Of a DNA stretch of 17,393 bases, positions 7,636 to 14,258 are shown in pieces. Origin of the DNA: DASUZB01 sp036377075 (lineage in GTDB: Bacteria; Actinomycetota; CALGFH01); contig DASUZB010000107.1 of NCBI GenBank assembly GCA_036377075.1, positions 1-17,393 of the forward strand. Reading direction: 5' to 3'. A program made the translations under genes and the position numbers. Under the pieces are notes generated by a model that worked only from the letters and a program-made list of their open reading frames with translations, had not been told where the DNA came from and ran no database searches. The stretch's first letter is position 1, and each line of letters opens with the position of its first letter.

Positions 7636-8538
7636 TCAGTCGCCGAGGACCGTCAGGTCGAGCTCGCGCAGGCGCTCGGGGTCGGCGAGGGTGTCGATCG
7701 CGACGATCCTCCCGTCCTTGACCGTGAAGGCGAACACCACCCGCGGCCGCCCTCCCGGCGCCCACACGGCGCCCACGGCACCGTCCACCAGCGCGAGCTT
7801 CGCGGCCCGGGCACGCCCGGCGAAGGTGCTGGCCACCGCCCGCGCGCCGCGGACCTCCGGCGCGCCCGTGTCGGCGGCCGCGCGATCGGCCCGGACCACC
7901 ACGTCCGGGTCGAGCAGCGCGAGCAGCGCGTCGAAGTCGCCGCCGCGCGCGGCGGCGAGGAAGGCCTCGACCACCGCCCGCTGGCGGCCGCGGTCCGCGG
8001 CGGGCACCCCGCCCGCCTGCTGCACCCGGCGGCGGGCGCGGCTGGCGAGCATCTTGGCCGCGCCGGGGGAGCGGCCCACGATCGGCGCGATCTCGTCGAA
8101 GGGCACGGCGAACATGTCGTGCAGCACGAACGCGAGCCGCTCGGCGGGCGTCAGCGTGTCGAGTACCACCAGCAGCGCCAGGCCGACCGAGTCGGCCAGT
8201 AGCGCCTCCTGCTCGGGATCGGGCCCGTCGGCGCGGCTCGCGACCGAGGCGGGCGCGGGCGCCTCCAAGGGCTGCTCCCGCCGCGAGGAGCGCGAGCGCA
8301 GCATGTCCAGGCACACCCGGCCGACCACCGTGGTCAGCCAGCCGCCGAGGTTCTCCACGCCGCTGGTGTCGGCGCGGGCCAGGCGCAGCCAGGCCTCCTG
8401 GACGGCGTCGTCGGCCTCGCTGGGCGAGCCCAGCATCCGGTAGGCCACCCCTCGCAGATGGGACCGGTGCTCCTCGAACCGCTCCGCCAGCCAGTCGCGA
8501 TCGTGCACTGGTGCCTTCCCCCCCGCCGCCGTCGTCAT
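7636..8538 (-). CDS. ECF41-like RNA polymerase sigma factor with C-terminal SnoaL-like domain
   Basis: The product is 300 residues from ATG 8538. Region 2 is clear (FEEHRSHLRGVAYRMLGSPSEADDAVQEAWL, about 21-51, then GGWLTTVVGRVCLDMLR). Region 4 spans about 118-172, with FDEIAPIVGRSPGAAKMLASRARRR. From about 185 a SnoaL/NTF2-like domain follows and ends VKDGRIVAIDTLADPERLREL (273-293). ADPERL matches the NPDKL-type motif of ECF41/SigJ sigma factors, whose fused domain tunes activity in place of an anti-sigma partner. No anti-sigma gene is adjacent. ATG 8544 is two codons upstream and a longer start at 8589 is possible; none has a good ribosome site, and homology begins at MTTAAGG or later. Divergent from the SRPBCC/ArsR pair. 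Confidence 0.93.
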   Translation of the reverse strand: MTTAAGGKAPVHDRDWLAERFEEHRSHLRGVAYRMLGSPSEADDAVQEAWLRLARADTSGVENLGGWLTTVVGRVCLDMLRSRSSRREQPLEAPAPASVASRADGPDPEQEALLADSVGLALLVVLDTLTPAERLAFVLHDMFAVPFDEIAPIVGRSPGAAKMLASRARRRVQQAGGVPAADRGRQRAVVEAFLAAARGGDFDALLALLDPDVVVRADRAAADTGAPEVRGARAVASTFAGRARAAKLALVDGAVGAVWAPGGRPRVVFAFTVKDGRIVAIDTLADPERLRELDLTVLGD

Positions 8539-8670
8539 GACCATGACGGACCAGACCCGGCCGACGTAACGGACGAGCGCAGGGAGCATTTCACGTGGTC
8601 GCCGCGTGCTCCATGTCGCCGCGATGGTCGCCGCCCTACCAGCCCGTACGGGGGCCCCTGACGCCCATTG

Positions 8671-8690
8671 GTGCAACCGTGAGGTTGCAC
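8671..8690. promoter_or_regulatory. Palindromic operator 1, GTGCAACC-N4-GGTTGCAC
   Basis: An exact inverted repeat with eight-base arms and a four-base centre, in the 213-base gap between the divergent sigma-factor and SRPBCC genes. Its centre is 33 bases (about three helical turns) from that of operator 2, so bound dimers would lie on the same DNA face. It is probably the site of the ArsR-type repressor encoded at 9191-9553. Confidence 0.7.
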
Positions 8691-8698
8691 GAAGTACC

Positions 8699-8728
8699 AC
8701 TATGTGCAACCCTAGAGTTGCACGTAGT
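8699..8728. promoter_or_regulatory. Palindromic operator 2, GTGCAAC-N6-GTTGCAC with extended arms
   Basis: The core 8704-8723 has perfect seven-base arms. Flanking ACTA and TAGT extend it to 30 bases with one mismatched pair. It repeats the core of operator 1 and ends 11 bases before the GGAGG ribosome site (8740-8744) of the SRPBCC gene. Repressor binding here would therefore block promoter clearance or initiation. Confidence 0.7.
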
Positions 8729-8751
8729 CGCCAGGAGTAGGAGGCGGATCC

Positions 8752-9201
8752 ATGGCAGTCGCCGATCGCATCGAGCGCGACGTCCTCGTCGCCGCGCCGC
8801 CCGAACGGCTCTGGGAGGTGCTCACCAGGCCGGAGCACATCGACCAGTGGTTCCAGGGCATGACCACGCAGGTGGACCTGCGTCCCGGCGGGGCGATGGT
8901 CCTGGCCAGCGAGGAGTTCGGCAAGATTTACGCCGTCGTCGAGAAGGTCGAGCCGCCGCGCCTGTTCTCCTACCGGTGGGCGCGCCATCCGGACACGCCC
9001 GTGGCCGAGGGCACCGCGACCCTGGTGGAGTTCACCCTCACGCCGGAGGGCGACGGCACCAGGGTGCGCGTGGTCGAGAGCGGCTTCACCAGCACCGACG
9101 CCGTGAAGGTCGACCAGGCGCGGCACGCCGAGGCCAACAGCCAGGGCTGGCGGATCGTGCTGGACGACCTGCGGCGCTACGGGGAGCAGCATGCCGCCTG
9201 A
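8752..9201 (+). CDS. SRPBCC (AHSA1/START-like) domain protein
   Basis: The product is 149 residues and consists of one SRPBCC fold. The N-terminal strand reads IERDVLVAAPPERLWEVLTRPEHIDQWF (8-35), the hallmark of the Aha1-C/AHSA1-type family. It is followed by LRPGGAMVL, VEKVEPPRLFSYRWA, and a C-terminal helix around NSQGWRIVLDDLRRYGEQ. GGAGG at 8740-8744, seven bases upstream, fixes the ATG. Such proteins have a hydrophobic ligand cavity, and many are encoded with an ArsR-type repressor as here: the regulator ATG lies inside this gene, an 11-base overlap. The ligand and role are unknown. Transcription probably starts near the two GTGCAAC palindromes. Confidence 0.93.
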   Translation: MAVADRIERDVLVAAPPERLWEVLTRPEHIDQWFQGMTTQVDLRPGGAMVLASEEFGKIYAVVEKVEPPRLFSYRWARHPDTPVAEGTATLVEFTLTPEGDGTRVRVVESGFTSTDAVKVDQARHAEANSQGWRIVLDDLRRYGEQHAA

Positions 9202-9553
9202 CCCCGTGGGCGTCGGGTCGGCGGGCGAGGCTGACCGGGTGTTCGTCGCGCTCGCCGACCCGACCCGCAGGCAGCTCCTGGACGTGCTCGCCGCCCGCGG
9301 CGAGGCGTCGGCCACCGCGCTCGCGGTCGACCTGCCGGTCAGCCGCCAGGCGGTCGTCAAGCACCTCGCCGTGCTCGACCGGGCCGGCCTCGTCCGCGGC
9401 GCCCGGCGGGGCCGCGAGCTGCGCTACCGCGTGCGCCCCGAACGGCTGGACGCGACCGCCCGCTGGCTGGCCGGCCTCGCCGCCGAATGGGACGCCAGGC
9501 TGGCGGCGATCAAGCGCCTCGCCGAGGCCGCCGAGCCGCCCCGGCGGCCCTGA
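9191..9553 (+). CDS. ArsR-type winged-helix repressor partnered with SRPBCC protein
   Basis: This 120-residue winged-helix protein opens its domain with VFVALADPTRRQLLDVLAAR (17-36), has the recognition helix in PVSRQAVVKHLAVLDRAGLV (49-68), and a wing at RRGRELRYRV (72-81). It contains no cysteine, so it cannot be a thiol-based metal sensor. It matches the ArsR subgroup that pairs with SRPBCC proteins and often carries a C-terminal helix of the type seen here (WLAGLAAEWDARLAAI). GGGGAG lies four bases before the ATG, and the gene overlaps the SRPBCC gene. Autorepression through the two palindromes at 8671-8728 is inferred. Confidence 0.93.
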   Translation: MPPDPVGVGSAGEADRVFVALADPTRRQLLDVLAARGEASATALAVDLPVSRQAVVKHLAVLDRAGLVRGARRGRELRYRVRPERLDATARWLAGLAAEWDARLAAIKRLAEAAEPPRRP

Positions 9554-9699
9554 GCGGACCTGCCTCATCTACCCAGGCAAGGTCGGGTGCTCCACCCACC
9601 GAATTTGAGGGCGATACCCCTTGTCCGGGTTGGGCTTCGGAGGATGATCGTCTTGCTCGGGTGAGCGCGGTGCTCATCCGCCGAGCCTGAGGGGCCGCC

Positions 9700-10935
9700 A
9701 TGATCCCCGGCACCACCGAGCGGGAGCCCCGTTACCCCGGACGCGCCGGCGTAGCCCGGCGGCGGGTCGGCCGGCGCCTGCGACTGGTCAGGCCGGCCGT
9801 GGTCGTCCTTGTCGCGGCCCTGGTGCTGTTCTTCGGGGCCGGTGGCTGGTTCTACGCCGGTGAGATCCGCGATGGCGCCCTGAAGGCCGTGCCACCGACC
9901 GGGTCCAGCTACCGGATCCGGGTGCTGGCCGCCGGCGACCACGCCGTCACGCTCGCCCGCGACGCGACCTCGCCGGGCGAGGTCACCGCCGCCGGCACCT
10001 GGGGGCTCGAGTGGCCGCACGGGTACGGGCAGCTCGGAGCCGTCCAGAGGCTGGAGCCAGACCGGGTGGTGCGAGCCTTCACCCTGCTCCGTGGTGATCC
10101 ACCCAGGGTAGGCGACCAGGCCGGCATGGACAGCTTCGCGTTCCCGTCCGATCCTCGGGCGGCCTTCGGCATCCCCTACGACGACGTCACCTACGCCTCC
10201 GAGCTCGGTCCGACGCCCGCCTGGTTCGTCAAGGGAACCCGATCCACCTGGGTGCTGTTCGTGCACGGCTACAACGCGCCCCGCAGCGAGGCGCTGCGGT
10301 TGCTCGCTCCGGTCGTCGCCAAGGGCTACCCCGCGCTGGTCATCAGCTACCGCAACGACCCTGGCGCACCGCGCAGCCCCGACGGCCTGCGGCACTGGGG
10401 CCAGGAGGAGTGGCGCGACGTCGAGGGCGCCACCGCCTACGCGCTGGCCCATGGGGCGAGCGAGGTCGGACTGGTCGGCTACAGCATGGGCGGCGGGATC
10501 GTGACCAGCTTCCTGTACGAGTCACGACTTGCCGCGAAGGCGCGCGGGGTGATCCTCGACGCCCCCGGGCTGAGCCTCGCGGCGGCGATCGACCACGGCG
10601 CCCACGACCGCACCCTCCCGCTGCTCGGCATCCCGGTCCCCGCGCCGCTCACCGCGGTCGCCAAGGCCATCGCCGGCGTCCGCTACCACCTGGACTGGGA
10701 TCGACTCGACTACGTGGGCCGGGCCGACCGGCTGCGGGTGCCCGTCCTGCTGTTCCACGGCACCGCCGACCCCAGGCTGCCGATCGCGCCCAGCCAAGCC
10801 CTCGCGACGGCACGGCCCGGCCTGGTCACCTTCGTCCCGGTCCCCGGCGCCGGGCACGTCAAGTCGTGGAACCTCGACCGTGCCCGCTACGAGCGGACCG
10901 CGCTGGCCTTCCTGGACCGGGTCGCGACCCACTGA
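9700..10935 (+). CDS. Membrane-anchored alpha/beta hydrolase
   Basis: The 411-residue product has a positive, Arg-rich N-terminus and then one transmembrane helix (about 32-52), so the rest probably lies outside the membrane. Residues 53-180 form an uncharacterised domain. The hydrolase fold follows: VLFVHGYN (185-192, oxyanion region), GYSMGGG with nucleophile S262, the acid D357 in FHGTADPRLP, and H386 in GAGHVKSW. The triad is complete and in the normal order. TGAGGGG lies six bases ahead of the ATG. The 146-base region before it (9554-9699) holds no recognisable gene. The substrate cannot be assigned; a serine esterase or a peptidase of the BEM46/ABHD type are possibilities. Confidence 0.88.
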   Translation: MIPGTTEREPRYPGRAGVARRRVGRRLRLVRPAVVVLVAALVLFFGAGGWFYAGEIRDGALKAVPPTGSSYRIRVLAAGDHAVTLARDATSPGEVTAAGTWGLEWPHGYGQLGAVQRLEPDRVVRAFTLLRGDPPRVGDQAGMDSFAFPSDPRAAFGIPYDDVTYASELGPTPAWFVKGTRSTWVLFVHGYNAPRSEALRLLAPVVAKGYPALVISYRNDPGAPRSPDGLRHWGQEEWRDVEGATAYALAHGASEVGLVGYSMGGGIVTSFLYESRLAAKARGVILDAPGLSLAAAIDHGAHDRTLPLLGIPVPAPLTAVAKAIAGVRYHLDWDRLDYVGRADRLRVPVLLFHGTADPRLPIAPSQALATARPGLVTFVPVPGAGHVKSWNLDRARYERTALAFLDRVATH

Positions 10936-11018
10936 TCCAAGCGGGGATGATGGCGCCGACGCCGGGGTAAGGACAGACGACCGAGGAAGCGCCGTGACGA
11001 GCAACGAGGAGCTGGGCG

Positions 11019-11549
11019 ATGACCGAGAAGCCTGCAGGTTCGGGAGGCACGATGTCGCTGCCGCAGGGCGACCTCGGGCTGCTCGAGAGCGACACCGCCA
11101 AGCGCCTGCTCGGCTCGAGCATCCCGGCCCGCCTCGCCTACATCGCCCTGGACGGCACGCCGCGGGTCGTCCCGACCTGGTTCCTCTGGACCGGCGGTGA
11201 GCTGGTGATGGCGACCTTCCTGGCGGCGCCGCACGTGCGCCACGCCGCCGCGCGGCTGGCCGCGCTGCGCGCCAATCCCGTGGTGGCCGTCACCATCGAC
11301 ACCGAGGACTCCCCGCCCACCGCGCTCGGCATCCGGGGCCGTGCGTCGGTCACCGAGGTGGACGGCGTCGCGCCGGAGTACGCGCTGGCCGCGCCGCGCT
11401 ACATGGGAGCGGAGGCCGCGGCCGGGTACCTCGCCATGCTCGACCAGCCCGTCACCAGGATGGCGCGCATCGCGGTGCGGCCGACCTGGGTCGGGCTGGT
11501 CGACTTCCAGACCCGCCTCCCGAGCACCCTCGGCGGCGTGACCGGCTAG
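11019..11549 (+). CDS. PPOX-fold (pyridoxamine 5'-phosphate oxidase-like) protein
   Basis: The 176-residue product has the split beta-barrel pattern of the FMN/F420-binding PPOX family: IPARLAYIALDGTPRVVPTWFLWTGGELVMAT (about 35-66), then ALRANPVVAVTID (82-94) and GIRGRASVTEVDG (104-116). GAGGAG seven bases before ATG 11019 supports this start. A second ATG at 11052, with GGAGG four bases upstream, is nearly as good and would remove 11 poorly conserved residues. PPOX proteins use FMN or F420 for redox reactions or bind haem; this one cannot be assigned. The stop TAG is directly followed by the GTG of the NYN gene, so the two are likely cotranslated. Confidence 0.87.
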   Translation: MTEKPAGSGGTMSLPQGDLGLLESDTAKRLLGSSIPARLAYIALDGTPRVVPTWFLWTGGELVMATFLAAPHVRHAAARLAALRANPVVAVTIDTEDSPPTALGIRGRASVTEVDGVAPEYALAAPRYMGAEAAAGYLAMLDQPVTRMARIAVRPTWVGLVDFQTRLPSTLGGVTG

Positions 11550-11966
11550 GTGGAACCTCACCCGGAGGTGCGCTGGCTGGTCGACGGCATGAACCTGGTC
11601 GGCTCCCGACCGGACGGCTGGTGGAAGGACCCCGACCGGGCGGTCCGGCGGCTCATCCAGGAGCTGAGCCGTTACGCCGCCGCCTCCGGCGAGCACGTCA
11701 CGGTGGTCTTCGACCGCCAGCCCCCAGACGTCCAGCCAGGCGTCCACGGCGTGGCCGAGGTGGCGTTCGCCAGCTCGCGCGGGCGGAACGCCGCCGACGA
11801 CGAGATCGTGCGGATGCTGGCGCGGCACCCGGCCCCAGGGACCTTCACGGTGGTGACCTCGGACCGCCGCCTGGTCGAGCGGGTCAAGGACCTGGGCGCC
11901 GAGGTGGCGTCCTCGGCCTCGTTCCGCCGCCGGATGGACCAGACGCTGCCCACCGAGGACACCTGA
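11550..11966 (+). CDS. NYN domain (YacP/Rae1-like) putative endoribonuclease
   Basis: The 138-residue product is a compact PIN-like NYN domain. The acidic positions expected of a metal-dependent nuclease are present: D12 in VDGMN, D55 in VVFDR, D83 and D84 in NAADDEIVRML, and D105 in VVTSDRRLV. The family includes Bacillus Rae1/YacP, a ribosome-associated mRNA endonuclease; equivalence here is an inference. The GTG start touches the TAG of the preceding gene with no spacing, which suggests translational coupling. The stop lies five bases from that of the convergent acetyltransferase gene. Confidence 0.87.
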   Translation: MEPHPEVRWLVDGMNLVGSRPDGWWKDPDRAVRRLIQELSRYAAASGEHVTVVFDRQPPDVQPGVHGVAEVAFASSRGRNAADDEIVRMLARHPAPGTFTVVTSDRRLVERVKDLGAEVASSASFRRRMDQTLPTEDT

Positions 11967-11971
11967 ACCCG

Positions 11972-12358
11972 CTAGAGCACCCGCGTCATGAAGACGCTGT
12001 GGGGGTCGAGCCGGTAGTCCGCGAACGGCTCGCAGTAATCGAACCCGAACTTCTCATACAGCTTCCTGGCGGGCAGGAAGAACTCGGCCGAGCCGGTCTC
12101 CAGGCTCAGCCGCGTGAACCCCATGCGCCTGGCCTCGGTGATGATGTGCTCCAGCAGCAGGGACGCGATCCCGCCGCGCTTGCGCGCCGACGCGGTCCGC
12201 ATCGACTTCACCTCGGCGTGGCCCGCGTCCAGGCGCTTGAGCGCACCGCAGCCCACCAGCGTGTCACCGTCCATGACCGACCAGAACGTGATCTCGGGCG
12301 TGCGGAGTGCGTCGAGGTCGAGGGCGTGCTTGCTCTCCAGGGGAGTGATGGACCGCAT
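11972..12358 (-). CDS. GNAT family N-acetyltransferase
   Basis: From the only canonical start, ATG 12358, the product is 128 residues. It shows GNAT motifs: LVGCGALKRLDAGHAEVKSM (34-53, the central strands), the acetyl-CoA pyrophosphate loop KRGGIA (60-65) followed by SLLLEHIITEA, then SLETGSAEFFLPARKLYEKF (85-104) and SVFMTRVL. It is clearly shorter at the N-terminus than its relatives. The same frame continues upstream with no stop and encodes the missing first strand and helix (see the adjoining entry), so the working protein is probably about 151 residues. The acceptor is unknown; relatives are annotated simply as GNAT. It lies downstream of the arsenic cluster on the same strand. Confidence 0.88.
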   Translation of the reverse strand: MRSITPLESKHALDLDALRTPEITFWSVMDGDTLVGCGALKRLDAGHAEVKSMRTASARKRGGIASLLLEHIITEARRMGFTRLSLETGSAEFFLPARKLYEKFGFDYCEPFADYRLDPHSVFMTRVL

Positions 12359-12427
12359 CTCCTGGATGTGCTCCTCGAGGAACGCCGCGATCTGCGGGCC
12401 GGAGAGGTCGTCGACAACGACGTTCGT
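12359..12427 (-). other. In-frame N-terminal extension of the GNAT gene without a canonical start
   Basis: Upstream of ATG 12358 the frame encodes NVVVDDLSGPQIAAFLEEHI (about 12424-12365), which looks like the normal beginning of this GNAT subgroup. No ATG, GTG or TTG occurs in frame. An ACG at 12425-12427 sits eight bases after AAGGGGGG, ideal ribosome-site spacing, where family members would carry ATG. Either ACG is used, or the base is a mutation or sequencing error. Confidence 0.55.
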
Positions 12428-12518
12428 CTTGTTCGCCCCCCTTCTCTTGACCTCGGTGCCACGGTCGCCATGCCACGTTACCGATGCTGCTTCGTGCTCG
12501 GCTGGTCGGCCGGCAGGC

Positions 12519-13549
12519 TCATGTGGGTCCTGCGGTGCGGACCCAGTCCTGGGCGGCCAGCTGGACGGCGTCCCAGGGGCTCCCGAACGGCGGGGTGTAG
12601 CTGAGGTCGAGGTCGCAGAGCCCCTCGACGGTCATGCTGTGGAACAGCGCGCCGGCGGGGACGTCGATCCGCTTGGCGACCTCGGCCCGGTGGTCGCCGA
12701 CCAGCTGCATACCGAGCAACCGCCCTGTCGTCCGGTCGCCGGTGAGGCGGAGGTGGAGCTGGTGGGCGCCGGGGTAGTAGGCCTTGTGGTCGAGCTGGAC
12801 CGAGGCGACGGTGAGCGGATCGAAGCCCGCCTGGCGGGCCTCGGCGTCGCGCAGGCCGGTTCGGGCGACCGCGAGGTCGAAGACCTTGACGACCTGGGTG
12901 CCCAGCGACCCGGCGAACCGCCGGTCGCCGCCGACGGCGGCCTCGCCGGCGACGCGCCCCTGCTTGTGCGCGGTGGTCCCGAGCGGCAGGTAGGCGGGCC
13001 GACCCAACAGCCGGTGCCAGGTCTCGGCGCAGTCGCCGGCGGCCAGCACGTCGGGGAGGTTGGTGCGCATGCGCCGGTCGACCCGCAGCGCACCCCGTAC
13101 CCCGGTCTCGACCCCGGCGGTGGCGGCCAGCGCGGTGTCCGGGCGGACCCCGACCACGACCAGCACCAGGCCGGCCGGGTGAGGTCCAGGCCGTCGATCG
13201 GCGGGCGCACCGGGACCGCCCCGGTTGCCACGATCAGCCGCTCGTAGCCGAGCTGCCGCTCCCCGCGCCGGCTGGTGACCGTGACCTGCCTGGCGGTAGG
13301 GTCGATCGCGCGGGCGGTGTGAGCGGGCAGCAGCCTGATGCCGGCCTGCTCGAGCTCGGCGGTGGTGCGGTGGGCCAGCGAGCGCCATTCGGCCACGTCG
13401 CCGGAGAGGTAGTAGGGCAGCCCGCAGACCGAGAAGTTGGGGTAGGCGTCAGCCAGCACTACGGTGGCCTCCACCATAGGGTCGAGCTCCCGGGCCCGCA
13501 GGGCGGCGGCGATGCCGGCGTCGCTGCCGCCGACGATCAGCAGCCGCAT
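12519..13549 (-). pseudogene. CoA-disulfide reductase/NADH oxidase-like flavoprotein, broken by internal deletion and frameshift
   Basis: The first frame starts at ATG 13549 (GGAGGGAGG upstream) with RLLIVGGSDAGIAAALRARE, the FAD dinucleotide fold, and SVCGLPYYLSGDV holding the redox Cys42. It runs to VATGAVPVRPPIDGLD. Near 13165-13190 the homology jumps to another frame: LVLVVVGVRPDTALA, then RTNLPDVLAAGDCAE (second FAD motif), the dimerisation domain and LDLSYTPPFGSPWDAVQLA, ending at 12519. Relatives have roughly 110 residues between these points, the NAD(P)H-binding domain. That domain is missing and the remaining lengths differ by a frame (1031 bases, not divisible by three). GGCCTGG occurs twice at the junction and may have mediated the deletion. 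The gene is therefore non-functional, unless the assembly is wrong here. Confidence 0.87.
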
Positions 13550-13570
13550 CTCGCCTCCCTCCGACTGGTC

Positions 13571-13594
13571 GACGCCCGTTGGTCCATCGGCGTC
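13571..13594. terminator. Weak inverted repeat after arsC
   Basis: GACGCC and GGCGTC form a perfect six-base stem around a 12-base loop, 13 bases beyond the arsC stop on the minus strand and just before the broken flavoprotein gene. There is no T run. It could be a terminator, an mRNA-stability element or chance. Confidence 0.2.
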
Positions 13595-13607
13595 AGGATT
13601 TGGAGGC

Positions 13608-14243
13608 TCAGGTGCCGGAGGGGACCAGTTCGGCGAGGAGCTGGCGGACGCGGCGGTCGATCTCGTCGCGGATGGGGCGGACCTGCTCGACCGTCTTGTC
13701 GGCCGGGTCGTCGAGCTCCCAGTCGAGGTAGCGCTTGCCGGGGTAGATCGGGCAGGCGTCGCCGCAGCCCATGGTGATCACCGCGTCGGCAGCCTGGACG
13801 ACCTCGTCGGTCAGGGGCTTGGGGAACTCCAGGGAGACGTCGATGTCCAGCTCGCGCAGGGACTCGATCACCGCCGGGTTGATCTGGGTGGCGGGGGCGC
13901 TGCCGGCCGAGCGGACGTGGACGCGGCCGTCGGCGTGGTGGTCCAGCAGCGCCGCAGCCAGCTGGGAGCGGCCGGCGTTGTGGACGCAGACGAACAGCAC
14001 CTCCGGCACGTCCTTGGCGATGCGGCCCTCGGCCTGGGCCAGGGCGCGCAGCCGCTCGCGGCTGAACCGCTCCACGAACACCGGCAGGAAGTCGGTGAGG
14101 CGGGCGCCGGACAGCCGGGAGATGGACTCGTCGACGTAGCGTTCGATCGTCTCGCGGCCGTAGATCCCGCGGAACTCCCTGGCCAGCCTGAGGATCGAGG
14201 GACCGAAGGCGGTCCGGCTGGCCTGGTCGAGCTTGCCGTCCAT
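13608..14243 (-). CDS. arsC: Arsenate reductase ArsC, LMW-phosphatase type with N-terminal three-helix bundle
   Basis: This 211-residue protein reduces arsenate to arsenite in the cytoplasm. Residues 1-78 are helical (three-helix-bundle dimerisation domain). The LMW-phosphatase-like domain follows, with the P-loop C86-VHNAG-R92-S, the CGDACP segment carrying C160 and C164, and the general acid D179-P180. N-terminal helices plus three cysteines match Corynebacterium glutamicum ArsC1', described as thioredoxin-linked; the coupling here is inferred. GGGAGG seven bases before ATG 14243 supports the start. It lies 15 bases after the ArsR-ArsC fusion gene and is surely in its operon. It resembles the last domain of that fusion closely, including 47 identical bases over the P-loop region. 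Confidence 0.94.
   Translation of the reverse strand: MDGKLDQASRTAFGPSILRLAREFRGIYGRETIERYVDESISRLSGARLTDFLPVFVERFSRERLRALAQAEGRIAKDVPEVLFVCVHNAGRSQLAAALLDHHADGRVHVRSAGSAPATQINPAVIESLRELDIDVSLEFPKPLTDEVVQAADAVITMGCGDACPIYPGKRYLDWELDDPADKTVEQVRPIRDEIDRRVRQLLAELVPSGT
13957..14003. repeat. 47-base exact direct repeat, copy 1 (arsC P-loop region)
   Basis: These 47 bases, encoding the P-loop and neighbouring residues of the stand-alone ArsC, recur exactly at 14656-14702, an offset of 699 bases. With one mismatch the match extends five more bases on the left. It indicates a recent duplication or gene conversion between the two arsC domains. Confidence 0.85.
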
Positions 14244-14258
14244 GTAGGTGCCTCCCTG

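Noticed and set aside
8539..9360. Extension of the sigma-factor frame to 9360
   Set aside because: It runs antisense through the SRPBCC gene; sigma homology starts near 8538.
9554..9699. Mini-ORF and promoter-like hexamers between the ArsR and hydrolase genes
   Set aside because: The six-codon frame has no spacing from its GGAGG, and no hexamer pair with proper spacing was convincing.
12428..12471. ATG at 12471 as the GNAT start, with a frameshift at the run of six G
   Set aside because: It would need one extra G and would add residues unlike GNAT N-termini; the ACG with well-placed ribosome site at 12427 fits better.
12519..13549. Programmed frameshift joining the two halves of the flavoprotein
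   Set aside because: The NAD(P)H-binding domain between the halves is missing, so a frameshift alone would not restore a family-like protein, and no slippery heptamer or stimulatory structure is evident.
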